Source: Eucalyptus grandis (lineage: Eukaryota; Streptophyta; Magnoliopsida; Myrtales; Myrtaceae). From it: 64,000 nucleotides of DNA. The stretch covers positions 20,664,559 through 20,728,558 of the forward strand of contig NC_052614.1 of the NCBI RefSeq assembly GCF_016545825.1, given 5' to 3'. Below, in pieces: positions 57,781 through 64,000 of the stretch. Every line of letters begins with the position of its first letter. The first letter of the stretch is position 1. A model generated the notes under the pieces. That model made no database searches. It was not told the origin of the DNA and saw nothing but the letters and a program-made list of their open reading frames with translations. A program made the translations under genes and the position numbers.

Positions 57781-60345
57781 ACATATATATAAACCAATAC
57801 TCGCCAAAGCTTATCATTCAATAATAAACCAACTCATATCTCAATTCAATCAATCAATCAATCCAATCGATTCAAACTGGTCATACAAACCAATTACGGT
57901 GCTTAAAAGCCAACAGGGTATTTTCAAGTTAAATACCACAACTTCATCAATATCACTCAATTCCACACTTTTGGAATAATTAACCATAATCATCAATCAC
58001 TCAATTTCTCAATTTAAACATACAATTAACACAAACCGACCGCACTGCTGCGATCAGCGCGAAATTCTAACAACCGGCCATCCCGGCATAATTTTCGAAA
58101 TTATTAAATAATTAAATTTAATTCCGAAAATTAAATAATTAAATATTATTTTATAATAATATAATTTAATAAAATAATATTTATAAATTCGAAATAATTA
58201 TTTAATTAAAAATAATTAATTAGGGCTTAAACTAGATTACACTAATTTAATCATACAATTATCCCTAATTAAACATCCATTAAACTAATCATACAACTAA
58301 TCTAATTTACATTAAAATAATCTAATTTAATCACATAAATCTAATTAGACTAATCTAAACACCCCTTAAGCGTCATTAACTCACTAAGCAAGAATTAGAG
58401 GATAAACTCACCGGTTTTGCGCGCCGGTGAGTTCACGGCGACCACGACGCCAAGGCGGTGGATAAACCCCAAAGCGGCGACACCAACGGAGGCTGGGAAG
58501 ACACTGAAAACGGGCCTCGAAGTCTGGAACTTCTTGCTGTCTTCTGCTTCTGATCTGGGCTGAACTGCAGAGAAGAAACCAGCAACTTCAACGGCGAAAA
58601 CGGGCCGATCGGAGCTCCGGCGAGTGGGTGGTTGGCAACCGGCGGCTCCCGGGGGTCAAGGGGATCTTGTAGGAGGTTGGGATGGGCAAAGGAAGGGTCG
58701 GAAAGGGGCGAAACAGCAAGAAAATGCGGAACAGGCGGAGCAGGGCGGAACCAGACGGTCCGGCGAGCGGCAGATTCTCTCAGGATTTCGGGACGACCGG
58801 AGAATCGTTCCGGCTAGCGGTGGGATGCTCCGGAACGGGCTGGATGTCCTCGTCACGGAAGTGGGTGGAGCGTTTGCTGATTCATCCGGTAAGTCGACTT
58901 TTAACTCGAATCTTTGGCGAAAGGTCAGCTGGAGCAGAAACTGGAACGAGGAGAAAACAGAGGAGGAAAACGGCCGACGATGGCCTTCCGGGTGTGCGAC
59001 GATGGAGGGGCTGGTGCTGCTCGGTTCCTCTGGTTTTTGCTGAGCTTCTCTCCTTCAACAACAATGGAGAAAGCCAAGAAAAGAGGAAGAAGATGATCAG
59101 CTGAAGAGGGGGCCTCCTTGGTGGCTCACTAGAGCTCAACACTTGTCTAAACCTCATTTGCTTTGCCCCCACCATGACATCACATGACATCATCCACTCT
59201 CTCTCCTCAATCTTCCTCCACAACCTTGCCAATAGGTGCAAAATAGCTCTCCCCCCATGGCATACGAATTTGTTACATTTCCCTCTTCAATCTCAATCAA
59301 TTTCATCCAATTCTCAACTAAGCACATCCAATTGAAGCCCAATTAAATCCATCAAGGTATCCTCGTCCGTCTCATGACTTTTTCCCATCAAATGATCCAA
59401 CTTGCATCCCGAAGATTCAATCAAAACGACCCCTCGACAATTCTGAACAAAAACGGCATTACTTTGCTTTTCCGCCAAAAATCTCGGTTTGTAGAAAAAT
59501 CATTCCTAAAATGAATTGTGACTTGACAGAACTTCCAATTTTTGTAATCGGGTTCAATTTCACGGTTAAATTCAATCTGGCGCGACTTTAGCGCGTCCTA
59601 ATCTACCGGGTAGCTTTTAGGAATTTTCTGTGCAATTGACCTGTGGTTGATTATTCTCAAGCCACAAAGTGCATCTTCGACACATTGTCGACTCTCGATT
59701 GTCGTAGAAATCTCGAGGTTTCAAATACGGACACAAGGTACCAAAACGATAGAGGAATCGGTCTAGTGCCGATCAATAAGAATTGTGCAATTAGGTGGAA
59801 TCACCCACACTGAATTACATGGTTCTGTTGAATCGACCTATCTCCGGTCTCTAATCGCTCTATTGCGTTTAGATTCCTTAACGGCTTCACATGATAGACT
59901 AGTTATCTCGTGAGTGGCCAACTCGAGAGAAGAAAGCTATAGACGCAAAGATGAAATGCCCGACTTATTTAATTGAAACCAGAATTGGAAAATCGGGATG
60001 TCACAAGCCCTGCGCGGGCAAATAGCTTTCCGTGATGTTCAGGGCTGGTGAGCTTCAATGCCATGCTTTGTCTTGAAATATGAAAGCCATGGTCTGCGGG
60101 CTTTTCGTAAAGTGCATCTTTAGGAATGAACCAAGAACTCCCTGCTCAAGGAGACATTTTGCAATTTTGTCATCAGAAAGGAAAAAACAACCAATGATTC
60201 TGAGGAAGACAGTATGAATATCCTTTTCAAAGCATGTAAAGGACAAAAAAAAAGTTATTGCCACGTGATTAATATCTAGATCTAACATAATCTAGCAACT
60301 CTATGTGATTTAAATCCAAGAGTTGTCATTGTCATGAGGATCTTA

Positions 60346-60355
<10 letters not shown>

Positions 60356-60376
<21 letters not shown>

Positions 60377-60377
60377 T
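60356..60377 (+). repeat. Poly(T) tract in the B3 array
   Basis: A T-run of about twenty bases. The paired position in the other copy (46727-46732) has only a short T-run, so it expanded after the duplication. Confidence 0.8.
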
Positions 60378-60785
60378 CAGATATATTCACCTCATCACAA
60401 TTTGGAAGAAAGGATAATCGAGTATAAATATGCTGGCCAGTTCGAGAGCTCTTCACAAGCCTTGACTCTCTTAGCTTACCTACAGCAGCCGCAAACAGAA
60501 CACGAAAAAGGCTTTAGCGTTTTAGGCGTATTCTATTTTTTGTTATGTAAAACTCATATCTACTGATATAGCAACCTTAAATCAATAGATCTGAGTCTTA
60601 CTAATGGTCTAGCTTCCTGAGGCCTATATACACACCAATCCATTTTCATCACAATGGAATCTGATATGACTGGCTCGGTTCGTTTCCATTATTTATGAGA
60701 CTCCCCAACACATACATATGTACACAGGGGAGAGCTATAGACAAAGAAACATTACAATAATGAATTAGCTCCAACACAATTTCTC

Positions 60786-61500
60786 TTAGCCTAACGACGT
60801 GGAGAGTTCCTGCATGATATTTGAATCAAACATGAGAACAACGCAGTCAAGGGGAGAATTTGCTAATATATTAAGATTCACACTCAAAAAATCTTGTGAT
60901 GAGCAGTTCGAATTTTGTCCCTGCCCAAACTTTTTGCTAATGAATGTGCATGGGAACTGCAATAACTTTGCAAACCTAATCATATTCCATTGCCATACAA
61001 AGCTGAGGACACTTGACTGGATGCAATTCATCACCCAAGACTTCAAGCTCAACCGAAACACCACAGCAATCGCCGGCCCATTCAGTCTCATCACATATAT
61101 ATGCATACACGGGAGATCTAGAGACAGAGAAACACTACGAGAATGAGTTAGCTCTAACACAGTTTCTCTTAGCATTAACTCTAACGCAATTTCTCTTAGC
61201 CTAACGACATGGACAGTTCTTGTATGGTATTTGAATCAAACACGAGAAACAACACAATCAAGGGTAGAATTAGCTAGTATTAAGATTCACACCTGGAAAA
61301 TCTTGTGATGAGCAATTGGAACTTCTGTCCCTCCCAAACTCTGCATAGGAACCGCCATGAACTTTGCAAACCTGGTCAGATTCGATTTCCATACAAAACC
61401 GAGGACACTTGGCTGAATGCAATTCATCCCCCCGGACTTCAAGCTCGACTGAAAGGTCATGGCAATCGAAGGCATTCTCCACTTTCAGCAAGACAATTCC
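60786..61500. repeat. ~410-bp tandem duplication within the B3 remnant
   Basis: The block CTAACGAC(G/A)TGGA.AGTTC through AAGATTCACAC..AAAATCTTGTGATGAGCA to GAGGACACTTG.CTG.ATGCAATTCATC occurs at 60792-61045 and again at 61201-61435. Array copy 2 has it once (47140-47400). Confidence 0.75.
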
Positions 61501-62076
61501 ATAATTGCTGAGGCTCGGTTCCTCATATCAACACTAATTGGCGGATATTCTATCTCGGACATCCTTTCATCAATTATGGTGACACGGGAAATGGAGTCCC
61601 CTTCATATTCGAAGACCAAAAATTGAACCTCACAGATAGAGTAATGCTCTACATATTCATTCAAACCCTTTGCTAACCAAACCATCTCATCACATTTTTC
61701 CAATTCTACAAGCCAAATAATTGCACCATTCTCTCAAAAGCATCCTTTTGAACATTTTTAATATTCCTGTAGGAAAAATAAAACCCATAATCTTAATAAG
61801 CCTATGAGACTTGTTTTTAAATTCAAAATGAAGAACGAATAAACCAAAAAGGACGTCTTGAAGCACATACTTTTCAGTTCATTCAGATTTGGAATGTGGC
61901 ATTAGTGAGTGTGCATGTGGATTGTGATCAACCTCATAAAACCCAATCGGCATAGAAGTACACTTCATTGATTCCTCAAGACTATATAAAGGAGTTATTA
62001 TTTGGAATACTGAATTCATTTTGGACCAGTGAAAGTGACACTTCCAGAGTTCATCTAGATCAATGTAAATTAAGTC

Positions 62077-62480
62077 CTAACCAGCACTAGTGAATATGTG
62101 GATTCTGAACAGAAAATCATCCCTATCAATGAGTTTCTACATGCAGATGACCTTCTCTTGCAAATTTGGGCCGACCCAGCAGAAAAGAACGTACCCCCTC
62201 CCTTCCCCCCGGGAAAAAAAAAAGATCTCATCCACAACTCCTTACCTTCACCATCCATGACCTGTCCGAATACCTGAGAGTCACAATTTGCTAAATTTCC
62301 TGAATATGTTGCTTGATGAATTGAACAGGAGTCAAGTGCGCATGTACATGGTTGAAAAACCAAACATATGGTGAAGAAAATACCAAGACATAAGCAGACC
62401 CTAATGAGAGAATTAAATCGTAAACATAGTGAGTTTAAGGCATTACTTGTTAGTTTCAGGAGACAGTAAGCCACATGCCG
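62077..62480 (-). pseudogene. REM-type B3 terminal exon remnant (array copy 3)
   Basis: This is the counterpart of 48043-48310. The minus strand reads QIVTLRYSDRSWMVKVRSCG, then after a frameshift in a C/G-run FLLGRPKFAREGHLHV, and finally DDFLFRIHIFTSAG and stop (62079-62077). It is the C-terminal B3 domain of a REM-like protein; frames change at least twice. It sits ~300 bases upstream (minus sense) of the next B3 remnant, mirroring the arrangement at 47-48 kb. Confidence 0.7.
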
Positions 62481-62879
62481 AAAGCCATTAATCCAAAGTC
62501 AAGGTCAAAATCTATGCTCCCAGAATGCAATAGGGCACATTCAGAAGAAGCCTTGCAAGTCCTATGTATATTTAAAACATATCAATTTCAGCCACATAAA
62601 TCACAATCACAAGGGAAAAAGCAAATACATTGATGACTGGAACATGGATGGAATTGAAAATTTAAACTAAAGCTGTTTGATTCTTTCAAGTGCAGCTCAA
62701 ATAAAGTTTTATCAAACTATTGGTTCAATTTGACAAAATAAAATCTTTTTTCCCCCAAATCTGATTAATATAACAAAATACAATAGCATATCCTATTTGA
62801 AAACAAAATTATCAGTCATTAGATCTACAATGAAATTTCATAATCACAAAAAGCTAGCCCCTTAGCGATTAGGTCTTTC

Positions 62880-63190
62880 TCTTTAGTTATGGAGGCAGCA
62901 ACATTCTTTGCAATTTGCTTGTCCATATGAGCATAGTCTCTTTGTGCGATTAATATATATATTCTACTTCTCTGACATTGAATCACATTGTCAAATTTCT
63001 CCAAATAAGAGGACTTGGATTCTAATTCTAAGACTCCTTAGGAATTGCTTTTCCAACGCATCTATCCACTAAAAAAGGAGACGATTGTTATCTTTTCGAA
63101 CCTCCAACCACCAGCTTATGTCCCAACAATAGTCCTTTCATTATTTTCCCTATTTCAATTACTCCATTGTTCAGATAAAATTGCTAGTTT
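62880..63190. other. Duplicated non-coding spacer
   Basis: Aligns with 48830-49110 and 49720-49940 (GGAGGCAGCAACATT.TTTGCAATTTGCTT, CCACCAGCTTATGT). No B3 start exon was recognised here, unlike in the copies at 49-50 kb. Confidence 0.5.
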
Positions 63191-63219
63191 GAGGAACTGA
63201 TGCTTTTAGACTCCAATGT

Positions 63220-63651
63220 GGAACGAATTTTGAAAAACAGAGCCCTTTGCTGAAGAAGAAGGCGATGATTGGGGAAGGTCTCTACGAAACTAGCTTCCAA
63301 CTTCAACCTAATTCATGCGCAATAAGACACCAAAATGGGAAGAAACGTGAACTTATGAGTTTGCCGGGTTCAAGTGCAAGAGAGAACGAGAGAGTGATCT
63401 TCTTCTTTGAAGATGTCAGTGGAGGACCTCTATTGGTCCATGATCTGAAGTAGTGGACTGAGAAAATTACATGGAACGAATTCAAAAAGCAGAGCCCTAG
63501 CTGAAGAAGACGACGACGATTGAGGAAAGGTCTCTACGAAAACCGGAAGAAAATTACGCGCAACAAGACACGAAAATCGGGAAGAAATTCTGGCAGACGG
63601 GAGGAATGATATGTGCAGAAGCGGGAACTTACGATTCGTCGGATACAGATG

Positions 63652-63684
<33 letters not shown>

Positions 63685-63900
63685 ATGATCTTCTTCTTTG
63701 ATGAAGTGAGTGGAGGACTGACTGTCCAGACTCGGCAGTGCCATCTTCTCTCAGTCCTGGCAATTCCCGACGCTTCCTTTTCGCTCCGTCCTCCATGAAT
63801 GCAGCAAAGAGAGCCTTTGGCATCAAGGAGAAGGAGAGCCCTGCTTCGCTTCCTACTGTTTAGTGAAGGAGGAGGTGAGATCGATGGATAGATAGGGTTG
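63220..63900. promoter_or_regulatory. Leader/upstream region, copy B, internally repeated
   Basis: Two successive versions (63220-63470 and 63480-63800) of the region at 50753-51310 are present, each with GAAGAAG..GATTG.GGAA(A)GGT, GAAGAAA and a GA-rich stretch followed by TGATCTTCTTCTTTGA.GA. The plus strand near 63220-63460 is compositional, not coding. Confidence 0.45.
63655..63682 (+). repeat. (GA)n microsatellite
   Basis: An uninterrupted GA run at the position where copy A has GAGAGAGAGAG (50990-51000); the lengths differ between copies. Confidence 0.9.
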
Positions 63901-64000
63901 ATGATGATGCTGATCGGACGTCACCAATAATAGAAAAGTTACTAAAAAAGAAAAATTTAAAAACTTACGGTGCTGCCAAAAAATAAAAAAGAAACAAGAA

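Larger units (their letters stand above)
53889..60005 (-). mobile_element. Outer solo LTR (~3.07 kb) with target duplication AGCCC, split by an inner LTR
   Basis: Minus-strand sense: starts TGTGACATCCCGATTTTCC (60005 downward) and ends GGATCGGGGCGTGACA at 53889. AGCCC flanks it on both sides (53884-53888, 60006-60010). Removing the inner element at 54026-57065 and one TAACT leaves about 3.07 kb with the same layout as the inner LTR: TGGGATAGAAAAACAGGC, GGGATGAGACTATGTCTCAGCGAG, a short tandem-repeat zone (57590-57780), an AATT-rich zone, then a GC-rich zone (58410-59100). No gag-pol is present. Long LTRs with TGTGACATCC...GGGGCGTGACA ends are typical of plant Ty3/Gypsy elements; the clade is not determined. 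The open frames inside (e.g. 58624-59241) are compositional. Confidence 0.85.
60006..61770 (-). pseudogene. REM-type B3 remnant, 5' half (array copy 4), interrupted by LTR
   Basis: At 61770-61490 the minus strand reads a well-kept B3 half: IWLVELEKCDEMVWLAKGLN, EYVEHYSICEVQFLVFEYEG, then ISRVTIIDERMSEIEYPP and a stop after SAIMELSC. A linker (VELEVRGDELHSAKCPRFCM) follows and is present twice (61490-61200 and 61175-60786). At 60180-60010 the next B3 starts: FLKMHFTKSPQTMAFIFQDK, then shifted frame to the LTR border at 60005. The match to REM FLKEHLKKSPQTVTLQ is clear. The domain resumes at 53888 on the other side of the nested LTRs. Confidence 0.8.

Noticed and set aside
58624..59241. Open frames up to 140 residues on both strands
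   Set aside because: Equivalent GC-rich zone of the outer LTR; no conserved protein motif and no agreement with the inner copy's frames.
44800..63800. Initial idea that VELEVRGDELHSAK blocks were TNL C-terminal domains
   Set aside because: The adjoining frames show B3 signatures (FLVFEYEGDS, RVTIIDE, KSPQT, GDVCLFELI), so the array is REM/B3, not TNL.
1..64000. CRISPR arrays, operons, bacterial ribosome binding sites, rRNA or tRNA genes
   Set aside because: The sequence is plant nuclear DNA with introns; no spaced identical repeats of CRISPR type and no recognisable rRNA or tRNA was seen by eye. A tRNA scan would settle the latter.

Overview
The window is eukaryotic nuclear DNA from a dicot plant. 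Genes are split by GT-AG introns, intergenic DNA is AT-rich, and the content is TIR-NBS-LRR (TNL) resistance genes, REM-type B3 genes, a MEKK1-like MAP3K and plant Copia and Gypsy retroelements. The style of the TIR sequences and the abundant TNL tandem arrays suggest Myrtales, most likely a Eucalyptus-like Myrtaceae; this is an inference from remembered families, not a search. I see no clearly intact protein-coding gene. Almost every recognisable locus carries frameshifts, stops or truncations, so this is a gene-family graveyard or accessory region. A raw assembly with residual indel errors is the main alternative explanation.

Layout. 1-6.3 kb: Copia LTR/gag debris, a non-autonomous DNA element with a CTCGAG-rich core, and unrecognised sequence. 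6.5-14.75 kb (minus strand): a MEKK1-like kinase catalytic domain in eight exons, whose usual N-terminal regulatory region is absent. In its place the first kinase exon is fused to the first ~90 bases of a TNL NB-ARC exon, and two TIR exons lie upstream. This TIR/MAP3K chimera is the most unusual structure here. 14.8-25 kb: duplicated TNL upstream sequence, an LTR fragment, a hAT-like MITE, an inverted-repeat polyol-transporter pseudogene, a Gypsy integrase-tail remnant and a second Copia LTR/gag remnant. 25-36.1 kb: tandem TNL units, comprising one with TIR, NB-ARC and LRR exons (31.8-36.1 kb), one LRR-only unit (28.4-30.4 kb) and the flank of a third (25.2-28.3 kb).

36.4-39.0 kb is a solo LTR with a perfect 5-bp target duplication. 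41.6-43.9 kb holds unrecognised coding-like debris and a pyruvate dehydrogenase E1-beta pseudogene. 44-63.9 kb is a duplicated array of REM/B3 pseudogenes (minus strand). One B3-domain exon in it is cut by a ~3.07 kb solo LTR, which is itself cut by a ~3.04 kb solo LTR of the same family and orientation; both have perfect 5-bp target duplications.

The TIR, NB-ARC, LRR and MEKK modules all belong to plant immune signalling, and the B3 array to a plant transcription-factor family. With the lesions visible, the loci are better read as decayed, possibly siRNA-producing copies than as a working pathway.
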